DNA of 64,000 bases from Lepisosteus oculatus (lineage: Eukaryota > Chordata > Actinopteri > Semionotiformes > Lepisosteidae): NCBI RefSeq assembly GCF_040954835.1, contig NC_090698.1, positions 67,711,284-67,775,283 on the forward strand. Reading direction: 5' to 3'. Numbering within the stretch: the first letter of the stretch is position 1; the number at the start of each line of letters is the position of its first letter. The notes beneath the pieces were generated by a model, which searched no databases, was not told the origin of the DNA, and worked only from the letters and a program-made list of their open reading frames with translations. A program made the position numbers and the translations under genes. This document shows, in pieces, positions 37,601 to 46,412 of this stretch.

Positions 37601-40600
37601 CGTTCTCTTTTCAGCATGGAATAAACCTTTTACTTGTTCCTTTGCAGCCTGCGCGTGCTGACGGAGCTCCCTACTTGAACTGCTTCTTACCTGAAATCTA
37701 CTGATCAGGAGTGTTTTTGAATGCTAGTGTTTATAGTTGTTGGTGTTCCAACCTCCTTTTGCTTCAGGTTTTAATAGGAGCAACTAAGAGTTTAATTCAC
37801 CTGATTAAGTGGGAGGAGCGTTATGTCAAATTGTGACTCCATATCTTATGATAATTGTTGGGGAGTAATTTTTGGGAGTAGCTGTAGTCTTGTGAGAACC
37901 TGGGGGGAGTAGATGGAGTAGTGGGTTGTACATGTGGGACTTCCTATATCAATAAACTGCACTTAATTGCATTCTCAGTGTTTTTTGAGCCTCATGGAGT
38001 GTCTGTTTTTCCCTCAACAACATCACAAGAGGTTTTTTTTTGTATGTTTAGTGATTATGTTTTTGTTAAGCTAGATTGCGTTGTATGTTTTGTAAAGCTC
38101 TTCTGAGTGCATGATAGTAGCAGAAGAATGTGGTTGGACAGTTTGTCGACTGTCTGGTCGCATTGCTCACGGTTTTGTGTTTCCGTCTCTCCCCCTCTTT
38201 CTTTTCCTCTCCGCATCTCTCTCGACCTCGACCGCCCCCGCTCCTCCTCCTGCCTGCCTGCCCTGTGCAGGGGGCTCCTCGGAAGGGCGGCCTGTGGTGC
38301 GCTACAGCAAGGACCAGCGCCCCACCACCCTGCCCATCCAGCCCTTCATCTTCCAGCACCAGCTGAGCAAGCAGCCCAAGCTGCGCCCGCTGCTGAGCGA
38401 CTACGTCAGCCAGATGTACAGCCGGCCCAGCGGGCAGCCGGCACGTGACCGGGGCTTGCAGAGAGAAGGGGAGGACGGGGAAGAAAAGGAAAGAAACGGG
38501 GCGAAGAAAGTGGCCCCGGATTCCGTGCGCCCCTCCCCTCTGGGTAGCTATTCGCCTGTCCGCCATGGGGCACCCAGCTCCGAAACGTGCTCCACCTGCA
38601 CCCCGAGTCCAGACAAAGGCCACAGCACCAGTCAGCCCACGCGAAGCCTCTCATGCCCCTTGTCTGCCAGCCTTCTGCCCGTCCGGCCATCCCCGGTGCC
38701 CTGTGGGATTGTTCTGCCGCCTGGCAACGCCAACCAGACCAGAGAGTTCAGGGATGTCGTCCCGAAGGAGCCTCAGCAGGCCACGCCTCCGCAGGCCCCG
38801 AGGAAGGAACCACCGTCCTTCCTCCCATCTGTCTCGGGGTGCAACGTCCACCGCAGTTCTCTCCCCACGCTGCCCACTTCTGGGTTCAGCCCGCTGGGAC
38901 ACCTAGAGCCGGCACAGCGCTGTGGAAGCAGCGAGGGAGTCCGAGCCAGTGCAGCCAACTGTATGGGTGCCCGCCCACCCAATGGTACATATCCAGCCTC
39001 CTGATAACGCAGTACACTCTGTTGTTTTATTGGCTTCCAGACATCCCTCTGTGAGGGTGCTGGTTATGTTTTCAGCACTGTTTCAGGTTTGAGTTTACAG
39101 GCGCCTCTGCACTCTGGCTTTGTGTCTTTCACATTGTTCCTTCTTTCATTGCTTTTCATTTTCTGAATGCAAGACTATTGCTTCTTCAGTGCCTGCCTAC
39201 TTGGTAAAATAAGCTCTAGAAGACAGCGTAAGATAAAGAGGTGATCTGCAGAAATTATCTTGTCAGTTCCTGCAACAAGTTGACTACTTTGAGTAGTAAA
39301 CTATACAGTTGTAATTTTACTAATCCTGCAGCAGCCTGAGGGTCTTCACAAGAGTGATGCTCTATTATCAAGATCTAGCACTTTAATACTAGTAATTCCT
39401 TAGATAGATTCCTTCTCGGCATGCTTTGTAAGGTTTCCAAAATCCTGATGCACACAGGCTGATGTAACACTAGTCATTCTGCATCAGTAAACCACTTTGC
39501 AGAACATAGGACAAAAAGTGCAAACTCTGAAAAGCTGTCAGCTTGTCCTTAAATAGAACTTAATTTAGAGCGAGTTATACTGAGAACTTTAATATGGAAC
39601 CAAAAGAAAATAAATTGATTGAATGGCAAAAAAAGCTAATAATTATGTCCTCTAATTCTTCTACATTTGGAAGAATAAAACGTAGAATTACCAGAAGCCA
39701 TTATATTGTCCTTTAATTTTGTAGTCACAGTATATTCTCTTATTGCCTTTGATCACTTCATGATGTTCTGAAGAAAGATCTGCTTTTATTTTGTCCTCTG
39801 ATCGAGTAGCTGAAGGAAGAGAAACTCTCTTAGGTCTTTCCTTTCTCTAACAAATGCTTTCTTTTCCTCTCTGTCCCCCTGTTTGTCTCTGCCTCTGCCT
39901 GCACACCTCTTTGTGCGTCTCCTTGCCCCCCCCCCAGCAAACCACCTCTCCCCTCAGGCCCTAAAGTGGCGGGAATATCGTCGTAAGAACCCCCTGGGCG
40001 TGGACCGGGCAGTGGGAGCCCCTCTGTCGGGCAGCTTGGACACCCGGAGACCGGAGGGCAGGCTGACCCGCCGCAACGTGTTTGACTTTCCAGCCTCTGC
40101 CATCCATGCCCATTCCAGGCTGAACGGTGCTGCTCCTCAGCCAGTCGTAGATTCAGGCGGTGGGGGAGGGCAGTGTGTGTTGAGGGGTCTTAGCATGTAT
40201 GGATTTCTTGTGCGGGTTTCAGTCAGCTTCACTTCATAAAAGGCACAGACATGAGTCTTTTATATGATGGCAGATGTTTAGGTTATTTTACAGTAACAAT
40301 GTGTAGTAGGCGTATTTGTGACTGTGTGAACGTGTGTCCATATGGACAGACCACAGGCAGGCACATAAACAGGGTCTGTCTGGTTCTGAGGAACTGAAGG
40401 TGGCTAAGGCCTAGGATGTGGCACTTTGGGACGTGAGCCCTCCGAGGCAAATCAGATTGCTGCTAGCAACCGGCCCTGACAGACCAGTGAGTGAAGCTCT
40501 TTACTCTGGAGCAGAATTTCCAAACCGATGCCCAAGAGTGGTAAATGGTGAATAGTAGATGCTGTCTTTTCAGACGAGGTTCTAAACTGAAGCCCGTGGT

Positions 40601-43600
40601 TATTAAAGAACGAGGCTTGTTTATTAAATAACAATTCGTAAACGTTGGGTTGTGAACCTTGTGGTCCTTTGAGTTTGCCAGTACAGCCTACCTAACATTC
40701 CCCGTTCTTTTTTTTTTCACTTTTCCATCCCATCTGCTGCGTAGTGGGGCTCCTGGTGCACAAAGGCCACTGGGCATCACTCAGGTGCTGCTGCATTCCA
40801 GTGGTGGACTTGACGCACATACAGTACCTCAGAAGGAGCACAAACCTCATGCTGAGAAAAACATGCTGACATGTGTTGACAGCATTGCCTAGAATTCTGT
40901 TTTTCAGTGCGCATCAAACTTTAGCCTTTCCCCTGGTTGATTTGCAGCTGTTCACTTGTTCTCTTGTTTACTTCTTAGTCCTGTTGTTGGAAGCAGCAGC
41001 TAATTGGTGTGTGCTGGTCTCCTCAACAGGCCAGTCCATGAAACAGCTACAGAATTACTACAGCGACTTCTTCCCAGACTACTTCTCGCTGACTGAGAGG
41101 CCACCTGAGGAGTTCTGTCTGTCCCCCGATGCCACAGCCGAGTCCATCTCCATCGACCTGCTGCAGAAGAAAGGTGAGAGAGGCATCGATGCGTCTTCTC
41201 GACTCTTCGAAATGATCTGTTTCTGTTACCAGTTCCTTTTATCTGAGTATGTGTTACATGTGGAACGCAACCTGAGGAGAGTCCTCACCACCGTCTTATA
41301 CAGTAGATAGACGTGGGAGGATGAGGATGCTTGGTTACATCTTTCTTGAAGACATTGTGTGCAATATTGAGGTTGTTACTATATTATTACCGTTTTAACA
41401 GTTAGTATTATTCTGTCATTTGTGCATTACACAAGTCTCTGGCATTGATATTAGTTGTGCTTAGTACGTAAACATAAGAAGTAAAATTGAAGGCTTCATT
41501 TTTGTTTTCCCGACCTTGAATAGGTATGTCGTCTGAACTATTGAAGCACTACCAGTTGTTCACAGGAATGTTGGCTAGTTTTTACCACCAAAAGCTGAGA
41601 AGTCTAGTAGTTATAGACCATGTAAGTCTTTTGTGATATGTCTCAACCAAGATTCAATCTTGGTAAATGCTTTCAAGAAGAATACAGGTACAGTATGTTT
41701 TCTGTCATACTCATCATCATAAAGAGCTGGCAGTGCTTTATGCTTTGTTTGCAAGAGAAAAGTATCACTTTTAAGATCACCGAGATAGAGTTGGGAGGCG
41801 TCAGTCATGCTGTGTATTTACTTTCCATCAGATTGCTTGCATTGGTGTTGTGACTTTTCTCTGTTGCACTCCTAATTTGTCTTGGAGCAGTGCAGTGAAG
41901 TCTATTGTGCCATTTTATTTTGTTTTATTCTCTCAGGTTTGGTGAAGACTGTAAATACAGCAGTGGACTTGATAGTGGCTCATTTTGGGACTAGTCGAGA
42001 CCCTGGAGTGAAGGTAGAGTCAAGTTCATTTTGCATCTATGGTTCCTTCTTTCCTTTATTGGAGTTTAGGAGTGTTAATCCCAGTGTCCTGGAAGTATTG
42101 CTGGATTTCTTGATGAATAAATGTCTGTGTTGGTGTACTTCTAAAGCTTTAGGAAAAAAACTAAACAGATTAAGTATCATACGTGAAAAGAAATATTTGA
42201 TACAGTATTTATTATTCTAATTTTATTTCTAAAAAGATGAATAAAATGATTATTGTTCTTAATTCCATATTGAAATTATAGATTACAGATTGCGTTTTAA
42301 TTGCCTTTTATCAAAGTGTTAAATGTTCTTTTTCACCTTTCATTAGTTTTCATGCCATTTCTAGGCAATTCTTTTGGGTGGTTCCTCTGTGCTGTGTGTT
42401 AGCCTGTGTCCAAGTCCCTGCTGAGGCCCTCTCTGTGTGTCTGTGTGCCAGGCCAAACTGGGAAATAGCTCTGTGAGTCCCAACATAGGCCATCTTATCC
42501 TGAAGTACCTGTGCCCGGCCATGAGGGAGATATTGCAGGATGGGCTCAAGCCCTATGTGCTGGACATGATCATTGGGCAGCGCAAGAGTGTGCCCTGGAG
42601 TGTGGTAGAGGCGTCCACACAGCTGGGTGAGTACATGTACCAGCCTTGTCGGCTTTTGTTGTTCATCTGGCAGTTTCTCTCTTTTTTTACTGTATCTGTC
42701 AGTGTGACTCCTCTTTTTTCTCCCTTTGTAGATCCTCCTACTCTTTCTCTGTATCTCTGCCTCTCCATTTCTTTGTGCCCAGTTTCCAAGCTGTAAATAT
42801 TATACTTAATTTACCAAACTAAAAATAAAAAAAATGGATGAAGAAGCTGTTGTAGAAATCTGAGCATTGGTTATTTCTTAAACGGGATTTGAGAGTTCGA
42901 GCTGGACTTGTTTTATTCCTGGGTGACTTGTGGGACCTGGAGAGCAGAGTACTCTCTGAGCGTTAGTTCTGTGGGGGTAACTGTCTCCCGTCTCTCTGCA
43001 GGCCCTTCAACCCGCGTTCTGCACAGCCTGTATTCGAAGGTCAGCCAGTACTCTGAGCTGACCAGCCACAGCATGAGGTTCAACGCCTTCATCTTCGGCC
43101 TGCTCAAGTGAGTTCACCTGCGCCTGTAAATCCACTCTGTTCCTGGCTTCCTTTAACAGGGCAAGCATTGCTGGATCTGAGTTACACAGTTTTGTATGAT
43201 TTATAATTTAAAATTAATTTGACACACATTTCTTAATGGAGATGTATGCCTAACTTCTGATGCTCCTTATGAATTGTTAAAGTAAAGCTCGATTGGATGG
43301 GGTTTAAGTGTTTAATCTAATTGCTGGGTCTGTCTTTGTTGAACATCTCCTGTCAGGCTTATACGTGATGTGTGTTTGAACATAATGTATCATACTTAAT
43401 TGAGTTCGGTTTTATAGGAAACTAAGCAGTGTTTCTGTATTGTTTTTTTCAAAGCAGAAAAAATTGTTACCTAACGCTTTGGGGTGAAGATACCCAGCTA
43501 CTTCATGTCTTGCGTTTACTGTCTCTGTGTTATGAAGTAAATAATAAACTGCATTTGTTTACATTTCAGCTTGCACTCTTTGGAGTTCTGGTTCAATCAC

Positions 43601-46412
43601 CTATACATGCACGAAGGTGGGTACCTTTCAAAATGTCTTGTAAGAAGAACCCTATCTCACAGCGGAATAGTCTAACCATTGTTACCTTCTGGAGCTCAGG
43701 GCTTTGCTTCATTTGTTGGTAATTGCAGTAAGGTTTTGAAATGAAAATGAAAATATGCGCTCTATCATTGTGCCTTTGTATCTACCCCTAGATTTTGGTC
43801 TCAGCTCTGTTGTGTTCCGATCACTTCAGTTACGGCACTGGAGTTACGTCAGATTGGCCAAAGAGCATGCTGGCTTTCCCCCGGATGCGTTACACGTATG
43901 CCCCTCCTCATCCTGCCCTTGCCACTTCTTCCCTTCCTTTCCCAGACATCGTGGGAGCGCACTATCACCCGTGGGGCTTCCTGCCCCTCTCTCAGGGAGT
44001 GTGCCAGCCGCTGTTCGAGGAGCTGCTCCTGCTGCTGCAGCCGCTGTCCCTGCTGCCCTTTGACCTTGACCTGCTCTTCGAGCCCCGGCTGCTGCAGAAG
44101 GGCCAGGAGCAGCGGCGACGCAAAGAGCAGCTGTGCTCGGCGGGCCAGGGCCTGGAGCAGTCCGTGCGCTCCACCTTCCAGCTCATGAGGGGCCGGGGCC
44201 CAGCGCCGCCACCCCGCGAGGGGGCGGAGCTACGGAAGGAGGGGGCGGAGACCGAAGTCAGGCAGCCGGGACCGAGGGTGGATCCGAACGCGACGGAAGC
44301 GGAGCAAGGGAGAGAACGGAGCGGGGAAAGGAGGCGGACGGGGAGGGCAACAGAGGGGCTACGAGAGTGTGGAGGAAGTGGGAAAGGCGGTATCGTACAG
44401 AGGGCAAAGGGAGTCGGAGGGGAATCTTGGTGGGACAGAGAGGAGGGCGAGAGGGAGAAGAGGAAGGAGCAGCAGATGCCAGAGGAGGCCAGACAGAGAG
44501 ACAGGCAGGCAGGGTGGTGGTATCAGCTCATGCAGAGCTCCCAGGTCTACATTGATAACTCGGCTGAGGGAGCAAAGTTTGTCAAGTGGGAGAAAAGGAA
44601 GAAACCAGCAGGAGAGCTGTCTGGGTGTCCAGCACAGGTATCCAAAGGCCAGGATAGTGGGCGCAGGCAGGCCCAGCCACCCCCTAGGGAGGGAGTGGTG
44701 GAGGGAGCAGAAGCCAGCCAGGAGACAGATGCCAGAAAGGAAAGCAGTAGTGATTTGAGCTGGAGTGGCAAAGGGAAGCCATCTTGGATGGGCAGCCCTC
44801 CCGACTCTGTGCTCAACGAGCTCAAGCAGAGCAAGGAGAAGGAGCCAGAGATGTCGGGGGCTGGCGTGACATGTGGATCCCAGGAGGAGGTGACCTCGGA
44901 AGGGGCCACCCAAGGACTGCGCTGGGGGAGGCTGTTTGGGGCTGGTGTTAGGTCCCCTTCCCGGCTGCAGAAAGCAGAGAGAGCTCAGAAGAGCAGGTTA
45001 GAAACCTCTTCCAAGTCTTTAACAGCAATACATCCATGTGCCTCCAAATAATATCAGGAAACATGTGTTTTTTACAAAATGCTAATTCAGAATTCTGAAT
45101 TGAGTACATGGAAGAAGGTTTTGTGGAAGTGGAAATACAAATATTTTAACTATTCCATAAAAAAACTGTAATTTTCTAAGTGAATGTTATGTGTGAAGAA
45201 TACATTGAAATAATGCAGAACCTCAGTATGGTAAAAAAAATCAATGTACAGTAACTTCTTGTTGAAGAGCAAGAGTTTTGTTAATCCTTTCAAATGGTGA
45301 CATTTTAGAGAGTGACATGACTCTTATGCTAAATATAAAACCTTTCCATGTGAAAGAGTGAAACAAGCAAATGTTTGAAGAAGCACGCATTTTATTTTCT
45401 AGCTTTTCAAGTAGCTTTGAACATTTCAGTTTTCATCTTCCTTTACCTCCTCCTCCATCTCAGGCTGCCCTCGGGATGGCTGAGCTTGGACAGGTCGATG
45501 CTGGACCTGGTGGCACAGACTATGGGAGCAGGGAAACGCACAGACCTTCCCCCACAACAGCAGGCCCTGCCCTCCACCAAAGAGCAGGGTCCCGCACAGC
45601 AACCAGAAGCACAGGCACCCAAGCAGCAGGCACTGTGGTAACAAAACAGTCTGTTCATAACCTCATACTGTACAAGTAGTGTTTGAATATTGTGCTCGCA
45701 TGAGTTTGTACTGTATGTGTGTGCTCCTTGTTTTAAAGTAGCATCATGTGTTTCTCCTTTAACAGTCTAGTCACATCTATTCTTATCCATGTCCTTCACT
45801 CTGTAAGTATGGCTAACCTTTTGTGACAAACGCAAAAAAAGCTATTCCCCCGTTTAGCTCTCCAACTAGTAGGACCGTATCTAATGAAAAAATAAAAGGA
45901 GGTGGTTTGTAATATGCTAGGGGCCTGACGTATTTTGTAGTATTGACAATCTTTTATTGTATAGTGGTATTGCTCATTTTAAATCTCAATCTCAGTATGG
46001 ACTTCACTTCCCAGTCAAAACAGACCTGTATTTTTCATATATTTTGGTTACCCAACATTCCACCTTTCAGCACTTGTGAGAACACAATAAAATGTATTGT
46101 ATTCAGTTGTACTATACAGTATGTGTATCCTTCAAAAAACACCACCTCTTTTTGCAGCTTTGTCTTTGCAGGAGTCACTGTCCGCCACCCCCTGCCTGAG
46201 GCTAATTTTTGCTTCTGTCCCCCTGCAGGGAGGTGAGGGCGCTGTGTCACCACATAGCCACAGAGCCTGGCCAGCTCAGCTTCAACAAGGGGGACATCCT
46301 GAGGGTGCTGAGCAGGGCCGAGCCAGACTGGCTGTACTGTGCCCAGGGAGACAGCTATGGCCTAGTGCCTATCATCTATGTCACCCTGTTGGAAGGGCTG
46401 CAGGGGAATTGA
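30150..46412 (+). CDS. RUSC2: RUSC2 (iporin), RUN and SH3 domain-containing protein 2
   Basis: Joined coding exons: 30150-31646, 32615-33125, 38271-38984, 39938-40159, 41030-41173, 41937-42013, 42452-42626, 43002-43107, 43570-43616, 43946-44996, 45464-45637, 46229-46412. They total 4902 bases, 1633 residues, with phases agreeing at every junction. The start [16 protein letters not shown] matches the vertebrate RUSC2 N-terminus as I remember it. Order: disordered Ser/Pro-rich half (1-1000), RUN domain (about 1030-1215), charged linker, SH3 (about 1575-1630). Human RUSC2 is about 1516 residues, so this one is longer, mainly in the linker and N-terminal half. The human protein binds Rab1/Rab35 and GM130 and links kinesin-1 to AP-4-derived ATG9A vesicles. 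Only the exon 5 donor is uncertain. Confidence 0.95.
31647..32614 (+). other. RUSC2 intron 2
   Basis: AT-rich, 968 bp. The donor is GTAGGC and the acceptor TTTTCTGTAACAG. No repeat or exon noted. Confidence 0.7.
32615..33125 (+). CDS. RUSC2: RUSC2 exon 3
   Basis: Phase 0 start, phase 1 end (GAAG/GTAAGA). Very GC-rich with many CpGs. Encodes about residues 500-670, including [45 protein letters not shown] and [19 protein letters not shown], all counterparts of conserved RUSC2 blocks. The RSRSYDR and RSPP stretches are basic and Ser-rich, typical of phosphorylated disordered regions. A 207-codon open frame on the opposite strand is a by-product of the GC content. Confidence 0.93.
33225..33440. 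repeat. SINE/LINE-tail-like interspersed repeat
   Basis: Starts TTCAGTTTATTTTATATAGC and continues GCCTTTCACAACAAGG, then GCCAAGGCGCTTAATAATGC. This is the well-known fish repeat pattern TTTATATAGCGCCTTTCACA. The rest (ACCAGAAGACAATGGAGGAG, AACCTCTGGGGGTCCAAGG) fits the body of the same element. Begins only about 100 bp after the exon 3 donor. Confidence 0.55.
34969..35022 (+). repeat. 54-bp dispersed direct repeat, copy A
   Basis: TGACCTATTTTGATTACTTA followed by AGAATGGCCCCTCATTGTTA and AACAATTCGT. It is nearly identical to 35769-35823; the last 33 bases are the same in both. No wider similarity around the two copies. Confidence 0.8.
35769..35823 (+). repeat. 54-bp dispersed direct repeat, copy B
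   Basis: Second copy of 34969-35022, 800 bp downstream, with a one-base insertion and a few substitutions in its left half. Flanks do not match those of copy A. Confidence 0.8.
37553..37682 (+). mobile_element. Fold-back family unit, copy 3, single arm with direct repeats
   Basis: CTTCTTACCT flanks the unit at 37543-37552 and 37683-37692, a likely target duplication. The arm reads CCGAAGAAGGCTCCACAGCC, AAAATGTCGTGTTTTCTTCG, TTTTCAGCATGGAATAAACC, TTTTACTTGTTCC, then GGAGCTCCCTACTTGAACTG. Only the right-arm orientation is present, so this is the simplest form of the family. Confidence 0.7.
38271..38984 (+). CDS. RUSC2: RUSC2 exon 4
   Basis: Phase 1 at both ends, 714 bases (divisible by three). 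Begins after TGCCCTGTGCAG and ends AATG/GTACAT. Encodes about residues 670-908: [44 protein letters not shown] and a Pro/Ser-rich remainder. The first two blocks match conserved RUSC2 sequence. The open frame extends upstream into the intron, but the acceptor and phase fix the exon start. Confidence 0.93.
38985..39937 (+). other. RUSC2 intron 4
   Basis: 953 bp, AT-rich, closing with a polypyrimidine tract and a run of C before CAG at 39935-39937. No other feature seen. Confidence 0.7.
39938..40159 (+). CDS. RUSC2: RUSC2 exon 5
   Basis: Acceptor C-run CAG/CAAACC. Encodes [20 protein letters not shown], followed by [18 protein letters not shown] and RLNG, all recognisable RUSC2 blocks. I place the donor at GGCG/GTGGGG (40159) because it keeps phase 1 and joins exon 6 in frame as SGGQSMK. 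The open frame continues to 40239, and a weaker phase-1 alternative exists nearby, so the last few residues are uncertain. Confidence 0.8.
40160..41029 (+). other. RUSC2 intron 5
   Basis: 870 bp if the proposed exon 5 donor is right. Acceptor GGTCTCCTCAACAG. No repeat noted. Confidence 0.6.
41030..41173 (+). CDS. RUSC2: RUSC2 exon 6
   Basis: 144 bases, phase 1 to phase 1, donor AAAG/GTGAGA. Encodes [18 protein letters not shown], then [16 protein letters not shown] and [11 protein letters not shown]. The second half aligns with the segment just before the RUN domain in mammalian RUSC2. The first half ([11 protein letters not shown]) is longer than what I recall in the human protein. Confidence 0.92.
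41174..41936 (+). other. RUSC2 intron 6
   Basis: 763 bp, AT-rich. Acceptor TTTTATTCTCTCAG. No repeat or exon recognised. Confidence 0.7.
41937..42013 (+). CDS. RUSC2: RUSC2 exon 7 (start of RUN domain)
   Basis: 77 bases, donor AAG/GTAGAG, ending in phase 0. Encodes [18 protein letters not shown] and TSRDPGVK, the first helix of the RUN domain. RUN domains are helical modules that bind small GTPases or motor adaptors. Confidence 0.95.
42014..42451 (+). other. RUSC2 intron 7
   Basis: 438 bp, AT-rich. Acceptor CTGTGTGTCTGTGTGCCAG. Nothing else noted. Confidence 0.7.
42452..42626 (+). CDS. RUSC2: RUSC2 exon 8 (RUN domain)
   Basis: 175 bases, phase 0 to phase 1, donor CTGG/GTGAGT. Encodes [20 protein letters not shown], then [20 protein letters not shown] and [19 protein letters not shown]. 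These blocks are almost identical to those of mammalian RUSC2, the strongest conservation in the gene. Confidence 0.96.
42627..43001 (+). other. RUSC2 intron 8
   Basis: 375 bp. Donor GTGAGT, acceptor CCCGTCTCTCTGCAG. Pyrimidine-rich in parts; no other feature. Confidence 0.7.
43002..43107 (+). CDS. RUSC2: RUSC2 exon 9 (RUN domain)
   Basis: 106 bases, phase 1 to phase 2, donor CTCAA/GTGAGT. Encodes [20 protein letters not shown] and [15 protein letters not shown] (the last residue completed by exon 10), a central RUN helix pair. Confidence 0.95.
43108..43569 (+). other. RUSC2 intron 9
   Basis: 462 bp, AT-rich. Acceptor GTTTACATTTCAG. No repeat or exon recognised. Confidence 0.7.
43570..43616 (+). 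CDS. RUSC2: RUSC2 exon 10 (RUN domain, micro-exon)
   Basis: Only 47 bases, phase 2 to phase 1, donor GAAG/GTGGGT. Encodes [15 protein letters not shown], with the EFWFNHLY block typical of RUSC RUN domains. Supported by phase agreement on both sides and by homology. Confidence 0.93.
43617..43945 (+). other. RUSC2 intron 10
   Basis: 329 bp. Acceptor CCTTCCTTTCCCAG. The long downstream open frame extends back into this intron, but the RUN-domain join fixes the exon start. Confidence 0.7.
43946..44996 (+). CDS. RUSC2: RUSC2 exon 11 (end of RUN domain and linker)
   Basis: 1051 bases, phase 1 to phase 2, donor AGCAG/GTTAGA. Encodes [18 protein letters not shown], then [20 protein letters not shown] and FEPRLLQ (RUN end). 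A long Glu/Arg/Gly-rich low-complexity linker follows. Within it are the conserved islands [31 protein letters not shown] and [19 protein letters not shown], all known to me from mammalian RUSC2. A repeated GGAGGC-like purine bias gives the linker its composition and produces a spurious 184-codon frame on the opposite strand. Confidence 0.93.
44997..45463 (+). other. RUSC2 intron 11
   Basis: 467 bp, AT-rich. Acceptor CCTCCTCCTCCATCTCAG. Nothing else noted. Confidence 0.7.
45464..45637 (+). CDS. RUSC2: RUSC2 exon 12
   Basis: 174 bases, phase 2 to phase 2, donor CTGTG/GTAACA. Encodes [20 protein letters not shown] followed by a Gln/Pro/Ala-rich tail ([15 protein letters not shown]). The LPSxWLSLDxS block is conserved in RUSC2. 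The predicted frame would hit TAA directly after TGG if unspliced. Confidence 0.92.
45638..46228 (+). other. RUSC2 intron 12
   Basis: 591 bp, AT-rich. Acceptor CTTCTGTCCCCCTGCAG. No repeat or exon recognised. Confidence 0.7.
46229..46412 (+). CDS. RUSC2: RUSC2 exon 13 (SH3 domain and stop)
   Basis: Acceptor TCCCCCTGCAG. Encodes the C-terminal SH3 domain: [17 protein letters not shown] in place of the ALYDY strand, [13 protein letters not shown] with the ligand-binding Trp, and [13 protein letters not shown] with the Pro and Tyr of the peptide groove. Stop TGA at 46410-46412. The ALYDY motif is replaced by ALCHH, as in mammalian RUSC2. Confidence 0.96.

Larger units (their letters stand above)
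33126..38270 (+). other. RUSC2 intron 3
   Basis: 5.1 kb. It contains a SINE-like fragment at 33225-33440, a 54-bp sequence present twice (34969 and 35769) and a fold-back family unit at 37553-37682. It ends with a polypyrimidine tract of about 90 bp before the acceptor TGCCCTGTGCAG. No internal exon recognised. Confidence 0.6.

Noticed and set aside
38066..38623. 185-codon open frame on the - strand
   Set aside because: Opposite RUSC2 exon 4 and its polypyrimidine tract; low-complexity translation.
44359..44913. 184-codon open frame on the - strand
   Set aside because: Shadow of RUSC2 exon 11 caused by its purine-rich linker; Leu-rich product with no recognisable domain.
30150..46412. Calling the gene RUSC1 instead of RUSC2
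   Set aside because: The N-terminal [16 protein letters not shown], the [17 protein letters not shown] block, [18 protein letters not shown] and the neighbouring CIMIP2B gene all point to RUSC2.
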